The notes beneath the pieces are model-generated. The model was given only the letters and a program-made list of their open reading frames with translations, was not told the DNA's origin and searched no databases. Positions 30,670-40,470 of a stretch of 64,000 bases of DNA are shown here, piece after piece. The stretch is taken from positions 1 through 64,000 of the IMG/VR virus record IMGVR_UViG_3300020056_000025. One strand, written 5' to 3'. The DNA comes from a virus. Within the stretch, counting starts at the first letter, position 1; each line of letters starts with the position of its first letter. A program made the position numbers and the translations under genes.

Positions 30670-31698
30670 ATGGGTAGAATTTTTTATGGGCTAAATACAA
30701 TTGTTATTCGCCGCACTTATAACTCTTGCAGCAGCCTTGCCAGTACTGCCGGTGGAGTTACAGGTTCAGTGGCGTATCCCCCAGAACTATATCGTTATTT
30801 TCAGAGCGTTGGAGTTAATTCAACAATAGAATACGAGCAGCTTTTTGAATTAGGCAGAGTTGGATTATACGAAAATTTAGACGGACTTCCCGTAGCAGAG
30901 ATTACTGTTGAGAAGGCTATGGATCATGAAGAGGCATTAGGGCTGTTCAGACAGGGTGGCGGTAATACATCCGCTATAGAAGATAGTACATTTCAGATTG
31001 AGATGGAGCTAAGAAAGCCGGGTGTAGGTGGTTGCGGAGCCTATACCGCTTCGGGTTTTGTCAATGTTGAAGGTGCGATTATGACCAATTACAGTATGAA
31101 TTGGAATGTTGAGGGTCCATTAACAGAAAGTGCTACTTATGAAGCTTATGACATTGGTTGGTCTTCTGGTAATACCACAGATTTAATCAATGACACTAAC
31201 GGGCTTGATGCGCAGCAGGCTTACCCCGACACAAGCGGCATAAGAACGAGAGAACATGCTACTGAAATTCGAAATCCTATGGGTGGCTATGTACAGTCTG
31301 TTACATTTAGCGTTGACCTTTCTAGAGAAGATGTATTTACGCTGGGGAATAAAACACCCACAATTAGAAGCGTTCAAACCCCGCTCCAGTGTACTGCTGA
31401 ATTTGAATGCGTTGCTGACTCTGCGTCTGCTTATGGTTTGGGTTTTAGTTCGGTTAATGAGACCACACAAGGATTGGAATACAGAGGTGTAGGTAGAACT
31501 CTTACTGCCGGTGTGAGTTGTCCAAACGATGCAGGCGCCCCAGTCAAATTTTTAAAAATACCCAACGCTTATCTTACTAACACTACCTATAATGTGGATA
31601 CTGGCGGTGGAAATGCAACGATTAATCACACTTTCACTAATTACGGTGATGGTATGTCAGCCCATTATCGGGCGGGTGGTACGGATTACGACTATTAG
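30670..31698 (+). CDS. Major tail tube protein
   Basis: A 342-residue protein in tail-tube position: own candidate promoter, upstream of putative chaperone-position genes and the tape measure. Features consistent with a tube protein are the VGLYENLDGLPVAEITVEKA segment, the beta-strand series in the middle (MTNYSMNWNVEGPLTESATY) and repeated Gly-rich turns. There are five Cys. Only one tube candidate and no sheath were found, which implies a non-contractile tail. The size is at the upper end for siphovirus tubes, suggesting an extra surface domain. Confidence 0.65.
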   Translation: MGRIFYGLNTIVIRRTYNSCSSLASTAGGVTGSVAYPPELYRYFQSVGVNSTIEYEQLFELGRVGLYENLDGLPVAEITVEKAMDHEEALGLFRQGGGNTSAIEDSTFQIEMELRKPGVGGCGAYTASGFVNVEGAIMTNYSMNWNVEGPLTESATYEAYDIGWSSGNTTDLINDTNGLDAQQAYPDTSGIRTREHATEIRNPMGGYVQSVTFSVDLSREDVFTLGNKTPTIRSVQTPLQCTAEFECVADSASAYGLGFSSVNETTQGLEYRGVGRTLTAGVSCPNDAGAPVKFLKIPNAYLTNTTYNVDTGGGNATINHTFTNYGDGMSAHYRAGGTDYDY

Positions 31699-31707
31699 AG
31701 ATAAATA

Positions 31708-32718
31708 GTGAATGATAGAAAGAAAGAATTTCTAATAGCTAATATTAGATCTGGAAATACTAAAATAAAAACCTTTGGTATTAATTTAAAGCCAGCGTCT
31801 CTTGAAGATGTAATAGATTCATACTATGTGTATGAAGAATCTCTTGAAGAGGCGCGGCGCGATGGATTGATGACAGTGGAAGAAATTGAAAAATGGATGC
31901 TTTTATGTGGATTTTGGACAAATTTAGATGAGGAATCATTAAAAAAAATGAACACTAAAATTGAAGACCATAAAATTGAATTGTATAAAAATTTTTCTAA
32001 AAAAGATTTTGTTGAAAAAGAAAGAAGAAAATTAAGATCACTCGAAACAACATGTTTGTCTTATCTTTCAAAAAAAAATGTATTTTATTCAAATACTTGT
32101 GAAAGTTATGCAGAATCAAATAGATTAATTTATCTAGTTAAACTGTGTTGTGACGCTACGGTTAGTAAAAATAAAATAGAAAATAATATAGATAGTATAG
32201 TTTCAGAATATCAAAAAACAATTCTTCCCGAAAAAGACATTAGATTTTTATGTAGAACAGAACCTTGGAAGTCCCTTTGGTCGGTTAGATCAAGCTGTCA
32301 ACTAAAACTCTTCTCCAATGAAGAGCCAACCATTAATCAAAAAAATTTAGTTTTATGGTCCAAGACTTATGATGGAGTTGCGGAATCATATGAACCTCCA
32401 CCAAAAGAAGTTATTGAAGATGACGATTTCTTAGACGGCTGGTTTTTACATAAATCTAGAGAAAGAGAAAAAGAATCTAACAAAAAAACTGTGGAAGACA
32501 GACTCAATAATTCTAAGATTAAATCTTCTCAAGAAGTGTTTATTCCGGCTAGTAGCAACAAAGAGGCTGAAATGATCCACAATTTGAATGACGAGGAGTC
32601 CAAACAAATTATTAGATCAAGATCATTAGCTCTTCAGAAAAGTGGAGGTAAGATTTCTTATAAAGATTTTGATGATAAGAAGAAAGAAGCCATAAGGCAA
32701 CGAACTCAGAAAGGATAA
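31708..32718 (+). CDS. Protein in tail-assembly-chaperone position (336 aa)
   Basis: Not recognised. It starts with GTG at 31708, 9 bases after the tube stop, and reads as a helical, charged protein with an LKPASLEDVIDSYYVYEESLEEARRD-type N-terminal region, a Trp-rich middle (TEPWKSLWSVRSS) and a basic tail (KKEAIRQRTQKG). Between tube and tape measure one expects tail-assembly chaperones, often with a programmed frameshift; no clear slippery site is visible here. The role is from position alone. Confidence 0.5.
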   Translation: MNDRKKEFLIANIRSGNTKIKTFGINLKPASLEDVIDSYYVYEESLEEARRDGLMTVEEIEKWMLLCGFWTNLDEESLKKMNTKIEDHKIELYKNFSKKDFVEKERRKLRSLETTCLSYLSKKNVFYSNTCESYAESNRLIYLVKLCCDATVSKNKIENNIDSIVSEYQKTILPEKDIRFLCRTEPWKSLWSVRSSCQLKLFSNEEPTINQKNLVLWSKTYDGVAESYEPPPKEVIEDDDFLDGWFLHKSREREKESNKKTVEDRLNNSKIKSSQEVFIPASSNKEAEMIHNLNDEESKQIIRSRSLALQKSGGKISYKDFDDKKKEAIRQRTQKG

Positions 32719-32721
32719 ATT

Positions 32722-33030
32722 ATGAAGGAAAAAAGAAAAATATATTTAGATAAAAGCAACCAAAGACTAAAGAGAATTTCTTGTAAAAAAATTAAAACAA
32801 CTATGATTGGAGCAATTTCTTCTATTGAAGATCATTTTGGATTTTTATTAGATCAGGAGGGAGACGATGGATTAAAAGCAAAAGAAATTTTTGATAAACT
32901 TAGGTCTGATATTTTAGACAAAGGAAACCAGCAAATAAGAAATTTAAGCAAAGAGTTTAATTTATACGAAATTTCACTTAAGAGATATGAACAAAAATTT
33001 ACATTACCAACACAGGATATAGGAGAATAA
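32722..33030 (+). CDS. Small protein in tail-chaperone region (102 aa)
   Basis: Not recognised. A Lys-rich, helical 102-residue protein with AAAGGA 7 bases upstream, tightly placed between two other genes (3-base gap, then a 1-base gap). A central IGAISSIEDHFGFLLDQEGD segment could form an amphipathic helix. Position before the tape measure suggests a tail-assembly or tail-tube accessory. Confidence 0.5.
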   Translation: MKEKRKIYLDKSNQRLKRISCKKIKTTMIGAISSIEDHFGFLLDQEGDDGLKAKEIFDKLRSDILDKGNQQIRNLSKEFNLYEISLKRYEQKFTLPTQDIGE

Positions 33031-33031
33031 T

Positions 33032-33907
33032 ATGTCTAACGGAAAAAATAAAACTATCACAGTAGAAAAAGAAGACGGAAGTAAAGTTGAAATTGTTGTT
33101 AAAAAGCCAAACGCCAGCGTTATTAACCAAGCTCAAAAAATTGGTGCTAAAGTTTGGACAGAATCTGTCAGAGAAGGATTATTTACTAAACTCTCATTAG
33201 ATAAGTTTATGCGAGATAATGGAATTTGGGATGATAGTAAAGAAGAAGAAAAAGAAAATATAGTAGAAAATATTAAGTTATTAGAAAGACAAATAGCTTT
33301 AGGGGTCGATGGTAAAAAATTAAAAGTTTCAGAAGGTAAAAGAAAAGCCATTGAATTAAGAGGTCTTAGAAATAATTTAAGATCTTTATTGTCTGAAAAA
33401 ATTAATTTAGAATCTAATACAGCAGAAGGTCTTGCTGATAATGCTAAGTTTAACTTTTTGGTCGCTTGTTGCACTTTTGATGTTAACGACCAAAAGATTT
33501 ATAAAAATATAGATGATTATAACAATAATTCTGATGACGAGGTAGCTTTTGCAGCAGCTGCTGCCTTGGGTCAAATGATGTATAGTCTTGATTCTAATTA
33601 TGAAGAAGAACTTCCAGAAAATCAATTTCTTAAAAAATTCAATTTGGTTGACGACGATCTTTCTTTGGTTGACAAAGATGGTCACAGAATTGATGTAGAT
33701 GGAACTTTAGTAAATGATAAAGGTTGGCTTGTTAACTCTGACGGTCAAAGAATTGATAGAGAAGGAAATCTTCTCAATGAAAATGGACAAATATTATTAC
33801 AAGCTGACTACGAAGATGATGTGAGCGAAAAAACAAAAAGAGCAAAGAAAAAAATTAGTCAAGAAGATCCTTCAGAAGAAGTAAATAAAACCGTAGAAGA
33901 TAAATAG
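33032..33907 (+). CDS. Tail-region protein with tandem heptapeptide repeats (291 aa)
   Basis: Unrecognised as a family. The N-terminal 150 residues are charged helices (KKPNASVINQAQKIGAKVW, then SVREGLFTKLSLDKFM). Residues 214-255 contain six back-to-back 7-residue units of the form [D/N]-x-[acidic or polar]-G-x-x-[I/V/L], for example DKDGHRI and NENGQIL. The C-terminal tail is acidic and then basic. It directly precedes the tape measure, so a tail-assembly chaperone role is likely from context. The ATG follows the preceding stop by 1 base, with GGAGAA upstream. Confidence 0.6.
   Translation: MSNGKNKTITVEKEDGSKVEIVVKKPNASVINQAQKIGAKVWTESVREGLFTKLSLDKFMRDNGIWDDSKEEEKENIVENIKLLERQIALGVDGKKLKVSEGKRKAIELRGLRNNLRSLLSEKINLESNTAEGLADNAKFNFLVACCTFDVNDQKIYKNIDDYNNNSDDEVAFAAAAALGQMMYSLDSNYEEELPENQFLKKFNLVDDDLSLVDKDGHRIDVDGTLVNDKGWLVNSDGQRIDREGNLLNENGQILLQADYEDDVSEKTKRAKKKISQEDPSEEVNKTVEDK
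33671..33796 (+). repeat. Six tandem 21-base (7-residue) protein repeats
   Basis: Six in-frame units of 21 bases with conserved Gly at position 4, Asp/Asn at position 1 and an aliphatic residue at position 7 of each unit. The DNA is diverged between units, so the repeat is maintained at protein level. It may form a small beta-solenoid or Asp-rich metal-binding stack. Confidence 0.8.
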
Positions 33908-33949
33908 TAGTGAGTTTTAGTAATTAGTGCGAAATAATCAGGAGAAAAT

Positions 33950-36900
33950 ATGTCAAAATTCGTACTAACTGCGCAGCTTCAGTTACAAGCTCCAAATAAT
34001 GTTAAACAGGTTGTTCAGAAAATGCAATCGCAGCTGAACAACCTTAAGGTTAATTTTAATGCTCAAAGTGCTGTTCAAGCACAAAAAAACATTAAAAATT
34101 TATCTAAGACTTCTGATCAAGCTTCTAAAAGTTTTCAGAGTATGGGTAAATCCTTCTCTGCTAGTGTTAGACGATTTTCTGCTCTAGCTATTGCGACTAG
34201 GGCGGTTGGTTTATTTACTAGCACTCTGAGCAACGCTGTTAAAGAGTCTATTGACTTTGAGAGAGAACTTATTAAAATTTCTCAGGTTACTGGTAAAACC
34301 GTTTCTCAGCTACAAGGTTTGACAAACACTATTACGTCTCTTTCTACTAGTCTTGGTGTTTCGTCTTCATCTCTTTTAGGTGTTTCTAGAATTTTAGCTC
34401 AGACTGGTTTATCTGCTAGGGATACTCAAATCGCTTTAGCTACTTTAGCTAGATCAGACCTTGCTCCAACGTTTGATAATATTACTCAGACCGCTGAAGG
34501 CGCTGTTGCTATTCTTAATCAGTTTGGTAAAGGCGCGTCTGCGTTGGAGGCACAGCTTAGTTCTTTGAATGCTGTTGCTGGCCAATTCGCTGTTGAAGCT
34601 GGAGATTTGGTTGCGGTTATTCGTAGGACTGGTGGCGTGTTTCAAGCTGCTGGTGGTGACTTAAATGAATTAATTGCTTTGTTTACCAGCGTTAGGGCTA
34701 CTACGCGAGAATCAGCTGAAAGTATCGCTACTGGCTTGAGAACAATTTTTACTAGAATTCAACGACCAGAAACTATTGAATATTTAAAACAATTTGGAGT
34801 TGAGTTAGTTAATCTTGAAGGTAAGTTTGTTGGTCCTTATGAAGCTATAAGGCAGCTTAGTGCTGCTTTAGCTGGATTAGAAAAAGGAGATCTTACTTTT
34901 GTTCAAATAGCAGAAGAGCTTGGTGGATTTAGGCAGATTGGTAAAGTGATTCCGTTATTGCAACAATTTTCTGTAGCTCAAGCAGCTTTGAATGTTGCTC
35001 AAGAGGGTAGTGGAAGTTTAGCAACCGACGCCGCAAAGGCGCAAGCTGCACTTGGCGTACAAATAACCAAAGTAAAAGAAGAGTTTTTAGCATTAGTAAG
35101 AAGCTTTACTTCTTCCACCGCATTTCAAGTTATGGCTGATGCCATACTAAAGATTGTCAGCGCTCTTGTGAAATTAGCTGATACTTTATCTCCAATACTT
35201 CCGCTTCTCACTGCGTTTGCTGGAATTAAAATTCTTGGCAATGTAGGAAAGGGGTTAGGCGGCTTAACTGGCTTTAGTGATGGTGGCAAGGTATTGAAAT
35301 TTGCTAGAGGTGGAATGGTTCCCGGCTCTGGCAATAGAGACACTGTTCCTGCTATGTTAACTCCGGGTGAGTTTGTAATTAAGAAGAGTAGTGTTTCTAA
35401 GTTGGGTGCTGATACATTATCCCAGATGAATGAGAATCGTTACGCTACTGGTACTCCAGCTATGGGTGTTCCAAGAAAAAGCGTTAGTAACATGACTGCT
35501 GAAGAAAGAAAGAAAGCAAGGGAGGCAGCAAAAGCAGGATCTGGTGGAACCCTTAGATTAAAATCATCAAGAGTTGGTGGCTTATTTTTACAAGAAGGAT
35601 CTGGCGGAAAACGTGGCATAGACAAATCTCTTCGTGGTATGCAACTTCCGGGGTTTGCTGAAGGCGCTAAAAGGTTAGAAGCAAGCATCTATACCGGAAA
35701 GCTTAGACCAGAAGCCGGACAGTCTATTAGAAATGAACTAAAGCCCAGCCTTGTTAAAGCGGTTCAAAACGCAGCTGCAAATTCTATAGCTTCTTTAGAA
35801 ATAAATCCGCTTAATATAGATGAAAAATCAGCTGCTAAAAGAGCTGTAAATAAAATCGATTTAACTTCTATAGAAGGTTATATATTTGAGGCGTTTACCT
35901 CCGCATTAACTGGACTACGATTATCTGATGCTGGCTCTACATTTGACTTTGTTAATCCTTCTGCTAGAGCATCGCAAAGAGTTTCACAATTATTTAGTTC
36001 TGGTTTAAGTGGTGAAACATTATTGGATGCAAAACGAACTCTTAGTACCGATAGTGTTCAGAGTGGTAAAAATTCTATTGCCAATAAAATTATAGCATCA
36101 ATTAAAAATGGTTTATTAAATAAATCTGATTTTGATAGATATGCGACTGGTGGACCTGTTGGTACAGACACAGTTCCAGCCCTGTTAACTCCCGGTGAGT
36201 TTGTTGTTAATAAGAAGTCTGCCCAGAAGATTGGTTACGGTTCACTAAACCGCATGAATAAAGTCGCTAAGTTTGCCAAAGGCGGCGTGGTTGGAAAGAA
36301 AGTTAAAGCTTTTGCTGGTGGAGGCACAAGCGGTGCTGATACTGGCGCTGTAATGATTAACGTAGATCCACTCAATGCGGCCCTTAACGCCGTAACTGGA
36401 ATCTTAACAAACACTGCATCTGCACTTAGCAGCTTTACAACTGCTGCCCTTAATACGTCTGTTTCTCTTAATAATTTATCTCAGGCCACTTTGAACAATT
36501 TAGCTTCAACTGGTCAAATCACTCAAGCTGAATCACAAGCTGCTCAGGCAGTCTTAAAAAGTAATAATGCTACTTTACAAGCATTGTCTGCTAAAAATCA
36601 AGAACAAAAGGCAAGTTTAGCTGCCGCAGCTGCTGATCAGAAAGAAGCCAAAGAGAGCCTGAAAGCTGCTCAAGGTGATAATGCAGAATCAAAAAGTGGA
36701 AGTGGTCTGCTTCTTGCGTTTACTGCATTAACTAGTGGTATTGGGATGCTTATACCAACAATAGATGAAAACTCTTCCGCTAGCACACGGTTTGCCGCAA
36801 AGCTTGGTGATCTGGCTATACAACTCACAACTTTAGCCTTTTTGGTTCAACAGGTTAATTTTGGAAAAATGGCTAACGAAGTTTCTGGAGCGATTGGATC

Positions 36901-39900
36901 ATTAGGAAAACTTGGAGGTAATTTTAGCAAGCTTGGAGGTATTTTATCTAAAATCCCCGGCGCTTCTAAGCTAGGCGGAGCCGTGAGTTCCGTTGCGAGT
37001 AAAACTGTAAGCAAAGTTGCTGGCGGTGTTGGTCAAAACGCAAACATTGGAGCGACAGTAAAAGCTCTTAGCGGTTTAGCTAATCCCTTAACGTTATTTC
37101 TTGCTGCAATTGCTGCTATAATTGCTGGTATATATCTTTGGAATTCTTCTGTTGCCGAAGCTGCTAAAGCTGCAAAAAATAAAGCCATAGAAGATGGCAA
37201 TGCTGCTGAAGCTGTGAAACAAGCCCAGATTGAGGCTGGTGGAGAAAGAGGTAAAGCCCAAGCTAAAGGCATGGCTGCTGGCGCTATTACTGGTGCTGCC
37301 ATTGGAGCGTTTCTTGGTCCAGTCGGCGTGGCGGTTGGTGCTGCTCTTGGCGCTGTTATTGGTGGTTTTTTCGGTGACTTCTTTACTCCCTTCGATAAAA
37401 CCGCCGAGGTTTTGACTAAAACAGCCAATGCCGCCGCTTTGCAAAACGCTGCCCAAAAAGCTTTAGCCGAATCAGGCAAAGCTGCATCTGAAGCTATGCA
37501 GAAGTTTAGGGATGGTAATGCTACTGCCGCAGAAGCTTTAGCTGCTACTAGTGCTGGCACAGCTGCTGTTGTAGCCTCTCAGCAAGCCACGATTGCCGCT
37601 AATACAGCGCTTATGAAAAATACTAGAACAGCTGCGAGTGCAGTTGGCGACTTGATAGTTGGTTTTACTAAAGCTTTAACTTTTGGTCTTACTGATGGAT
37701 TTAGCCTTGGCTTTGGAACTACTGCTCAAAACGAGGAAAAAGCCCAAGCCCAAATAGATGAACAAAATAAACAACAAAAACAACTTAGCCAAGAAGCTGT
37801 CTCACAAAATCAACCAGCCCTTAGCGCTTTAGGTAAACAAATTGCTGTAGCTGGTGGAAGCCTTTCAGACTTTAGGGCGCAGCTATTAGCTTCTAATGAA
37901 GGTCTTTCCAACTTGATAAGTGATGACGATTTAAAGCAAGCTTTTGAAAATATCCAAAAAGAAGTCAAGAGGGCGCAAGCTGCTTTTAATGCTATGAATC
38001 TTGGCTTTCAGAGTGTTAATGCAGCTGCTAGTGCTGCTGCACTTTCTGTAGACAATCTTATCAGTGGCTTTGATGGAAGTAGCAATGCGATTGAACGATC
38101 TATTGCCACACTAGAGGCCGGTATTACTAATGCTGCTCAAGGCATAAGCGACGAAGCTTTCTCTAGTGCGGTTGATAGTGCCGCTGCACAAATTGAAAGG
38201 TTTGGAGGAGATGCTACTAAATTCAAAGAAAACTTAAACGCTATTAATACTGCTCAAAAATTCTTTGTTAACGCTAGCAATCAAGCTAAAGAAAATTTAC
38301 GCAAAGAATTTGAACGTGGTGCGTCTAGCGCCCCAACCGCTGAAGGTAGAAGGGGCGCTTTGGCTGACGCAATAGTTGGTCAAATGGATGGAGTGGGAGA
38401 TGGCGTTAAGAAAAGAATAAAAGACGCTTTGGCTGGTGCTGATATTTCCCAAGGAGATATGGACAAGATTCTTGCTGGTGATATGAGCGTTTTAGACAAG
38501 GTATTAAAAGACCTTGGAGATACAACATTATCGCAAGTCATGCCAGCACTTAAAGCCGCAGCTGACATGCAAAACCAACTTAACGCCGTTATTAGTAAGA
38601 GACTTTCTCTTGAAAATGAATTTGCGGCTGCTACTAAACGTCAAATAGATGTTACTCTTGAGGCTGCTCAAATAATGCAAGAGTTTGGTGGTGCAGCTGT
38701 AACTCCAGAAATGCAAGGACAAGCGGCTGTTGACAGGTTGAACGTTACGGGTCAACAGCTTGGTTTAACACAAGTGAGTGCTGGAAGCGCGGATGAAATC
38801 AGAAGAAGAAATACTGAAATACAGACACAAATGCAAAGCCAAGGGCTTGTCAGAGCAGCCGCAGCTGGAGATGCTGGAGCGCAGCGGGCAACTGGATTAA
38901 GCTTAGAACAAGCACAAGCACAAACTAGTTCTCCAGAATTCCAACAGAGAGAAGATAGATTAAAGAAAGCTGCTGAAGAAACTTATAGTGAGACTAAGAA
39001 ATTAATAGATGCTAGAAGAGAAGAGATTAAAATCATCAATGCTAAAACCGCCGCTGAGAAAAAAGCTACAGAAGCATTGCTTGGAAATGATGTTGAGGCT
39101 TTTCTTGATGAAATGGCTGGAAAGGGAGCGGCTACCGCAGCTGCTATAGGCGATCCAACTCTTGCTGCTCAATTTGGAGTAAGCGATTTTGGAAGGGCTA
39201 ATAAACAACTAGAAGAAATGCAAAAAGCTGGTGTTACTAGTTTTATGGGTCAGGATATAGGCGCTGTTAGACAAAGCGCCGTTGGCATGGGACTTACTAA
39301 TGCTGGATTAAGTGGTTCTATAGTTACTGACTTAGCAAAGGCGGCGACGGGGACGACAGATGCAGCTGAAGCAGCAAAAGAAGCAGCTAGGGATTTAGCA
39401 TCAACTTTACCGCAAAGCACTGGGAATTTACAAACATCTACTGAGAATATGTTGGCGGCTACAAGGATTTTGGAATCAAATGTTGAGAAAGAAGCTGAAG
39501 AAGCTACTAAACGTGCTGAACAAAGAGTTGATGAATCAAAACCGCCAGAAGAAAAAACTGATAAGGCTGAGGCTAAATCAAGAGAGGCTGAGTCTGAATC
39601 AAAACCGCCAAAACAGCAAGAATCAGACGCTCCCCCTGCGGTTCCTCCGTCTACCTCTGAAGCAGACACTTCTGGTGGTACACCTCCCCCTTCAACACAA
39701 GCTCAAGCTGAAGCAGATAGTACAGACATTCAAAAAGTATTTGTTGTTAACTTTCCTGATATGTCTGCTAGTTTGGCTGTAGCATCGTCTGTAGCAAAAA
39801 AGCAAACAACGGGCAGCGATTCATTTCTTGGGATAGGTGGCGTAGGTGATCTGGCGAATAAAGCTTTTGAATACTCTCCAATGGGCGTAATGGGTAATAT

Positions 39901-40465
39901 GATGAGTCAGGGAGGCGCTATGGGTGGTGTGATGGGCAAAGCTCTGCAAAGCTCCCCAGCGGGTTTAGCAGCTAGAGGGCTTGGTTTGATGGAAACCTCA
40001 TCTGCGCCCACTGTAGATTCTGGCGTTGAATCGCAATCTGCTTTGGCTGGTTTACCAGAGTTAACAAGCTCCCTAAGTAACTTAACTACAGCTTTATCTC
40101 CGTTAGGGGGAGGATTTTCTACCTTAACACAGTCTTTAACTCAAGTAAATAATACTATGCAAGCGTTTTCTCAAAGTTTAAATAATATGCCTTCTTTAGA
40201 CTTGTCTGCGTTAGATGGCCTATCTAGTACTTTTAGTTCGTTTAACCAGACATTCTCAGAGACTGTAAATAAGCTAGAAGGACTAAGTATAAATATTAAA
40301 TTAGCTCCAACTAATGTAAATGTAAATATTACCGGAGGAGAATTTTTGCAACAGATTGAAGAAAGAATTAGAAGTGATATTATGAATAAAGTTGCTACAA
40401 AAATTTCAAATATCAAACATGGACCAAACGGTAATCACATTTCTTCTGAAGGTCAGTTAGGATAA
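33950..40465 (+). CDS. Tape measure protein
   Basis: A 2171-residue tail tape measure. The N-terminal region (about 40-300) matches the phage minor-tail/TMP domain (SIDFERELIKISQVTGKT, then SSLLGVSRILAQTGLSARDT and NQFGKGASALEAQ). The motif DTVPAMLTPGEFVI (about 461) is repeated as DTVPALLTPGEFVV (about 738), typical of tape measures. Hydrophobic segments near 1045-1062 and 1108-1143 probably insert in the membrane during DNA ejection. Long helical Ala/Gln-rich regions follow, with a Pro/Glu linker near 1860-1925. Using the usual rule of about 0.15 nm per residue, the tail would be near 325 nm. Ribosome binding site AGGAGAAAAT. Confidence 0.93.
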   Translation: MSKFVLTAQLQLQAPNNVKQVVQKMQSQLNNLKVNFNAQSAVQAQKNIKNLSKTSDQASKSFQSMGKSFSASVRRFSALAIATRAVGLFTSTLSNAVKESIDFERELIKISQVTGKTVSQLQGLTNTITSLSTSLGVSSSSLLGVSRILAQTGLSARDTQIALATLARSDLAPTFDNITQTAEGAVAILNQFGKGASALEAQLSSLNAVAGQFAVEAGDLVAVIRRTGGVFQAAGGDLNELIALFTSVRATTRESAESIATGLRTIFTRIQRPETIEYLKQFGVELVNLEGKFVGPYEAIRQLSAALAGLEKGDLTFVQIAEELGGFRQIGKVIPLLQQFSVAQAALNVAQEGSGSLATDAAKAQAALGVQITKVKEEFLALVRSFTSSTAFQVMADAILKIVSALVKLADTLSPILPLLTAFAGIKILGNVGKGLGGLTGFSDGGKVLKFARGGMVPGSGNRDTVPAMLTPGEFVIKKSSVSKLGADTLSQMNENRYATGTPAMGVPRKSVSNMTAEERKKAREAAKAGSGGTLRLKSSRVGGLFLQEGSGGKRGIDKSLRGMQLPGFAEGAKRLEASIYTGKLRPEAGQSIRNELKPSLVKAVQNAAANSIASLEINPLNIDEKSAAKRAVNKIDLTSIEGYIFEAFTSALTGLRLSDAGSTFDFVNPSARASQRVSQLFSSGLSGETLLDAKRTLSTDSVQSGKNSIANKIIASIKNGLLNKSDFDRYATGGPVGTDTVPALLTPGEFVVNKKSAQKIGYGSLNRMNKVAKFAKGGVVGKKVKAFAGGGTSGADTGAVMINVDPLNAALNAVTGILTNTASALSSFTTAALNTSVSLNNLSQATLNNLASTGQITQAESQAAQAVLKSNNATLQALSAKNQEQKASLAAAAADQKEAKESLKAAQGDNAESKSGSGLLLAFTALTSGIGMLIPTIDENSSASTRFAAKLGDLAIQLTTLAFLVQQVNFGKMANEVSGAIGSLGKLGGNFSKLGGILSKIPGASKLGGAVSSVASKTVSKVAGGVGQNANIGATVKALSGLANPLTLFLAAIAAIIAGIYLWNSSVAEAAKAAKNKAIEDGNAAEAVKQAQIEAGGERGKAQAKGMAAGAITGAAIGAFLGPVGVAVGAALGAVIGGFFGDFFTPFDKTAEVLTKTANAAALQNAAQKALAESGKAASEAMQKFRDGNATAAEALAATSAGTAAVVASQQATIAANTALMKNTRTAASAVGDLIVGFTKALTFGLTDGFSLGFGTTAQNEEKAQAQIDEQNKQQKQLSQEAVSQNQPALSALGKQIAVAGGSLSDFRAQLLASNEGLSNLISDDDLKQAFENIQKEVKRAQAAFNAMNLGFQSVNAAASAAALSVDNLISGFDGSSNAIERSIATLEAGITNAAQGISDEAFSSAVDSAAAQIERFGGDATKFKENLNAINTAQKFFVNASNQAKENLRKEFERGASSAPTAEGRRGALADAIVGQMDGVGDGVKKRIKDALAGADISQGDMDKILAGDMSVLDKVLKDLGDTTLSQVMPALKAAADMQNQLNAVISKRLSLENEFAAATKRQIDVTLEAAQIMQEFGGAAVTPEMQGQAAVDRLNVTGQQLGLTQVSAGSADEIRRRNTEIQTQMQSQGLVRAAAAGDAGAQRATGLSLEQAQAQTSSPEFQQREDRLKKAAEETYSETKKLIDARREEIKIINAKTAAEKKATEALLGNDVEAFLDEMAGKGAATAAAIGDPTLAAQFGVSDFGRANKQLEEMQKAGVTSFMGQDIGAVRQSAVGMGLTNAGLSGSIVTDLAKAATGTTDAAEAAKEAARDLASTLPQSTGNLQTSTENMLAATRILESNVEKEAEEATKRAEQRVDESKPPEEKTDKAEAKSREAESESKPPKQQESDAPPAVPPSTSEADTSGGTPPPSTQAQAEADSTDIQKVFVVNFPDMSASLAVASSVAKKQTTGSDSFLGIGGVGDLANKAFEYSPMGVMGNMMSQGGAMGGVMGKALQSSPAGLAARGLGLMETSSAPTVDSGVESQSALAGLPELTSSLSNLTTALSPLGGGFSTLTQSLTQVNNTMQAFSQSLNNMPSLDLSALDGLSSTFSSFNQTFSETVNKLEGLSINIKLAPTNVNVNITGGEFLQQIEERIRSDIMNKVATKISNIKHGPNGNHISSEGQLG

Positions 40466-40470
40466 ATCAA

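Noticed and set aside
31708-33907. Programmed frameshift in the tail-chaperone region, as in lambda G/GT
   Set aside because: The three genes are closed frames with their own starts, and I could not identify a convincing slippery heptamer with an overlapping frame.
37033-37560. Long antisense open frame (175 codons) inside the tape measure gene
   Set aside because: It mirrors the Ala/Gly-rich coding strand, has Ala/Pro/Ser-rich low-complexity content, no ribosome binding site and no promoter.
39250-39669. Antisense Ser/Ala-rich frame at the 3' part of the tape measure
   Set aside because: A shadow of the Lys/Glu/Pro-rich linker on the coding strand; no supporting signals.
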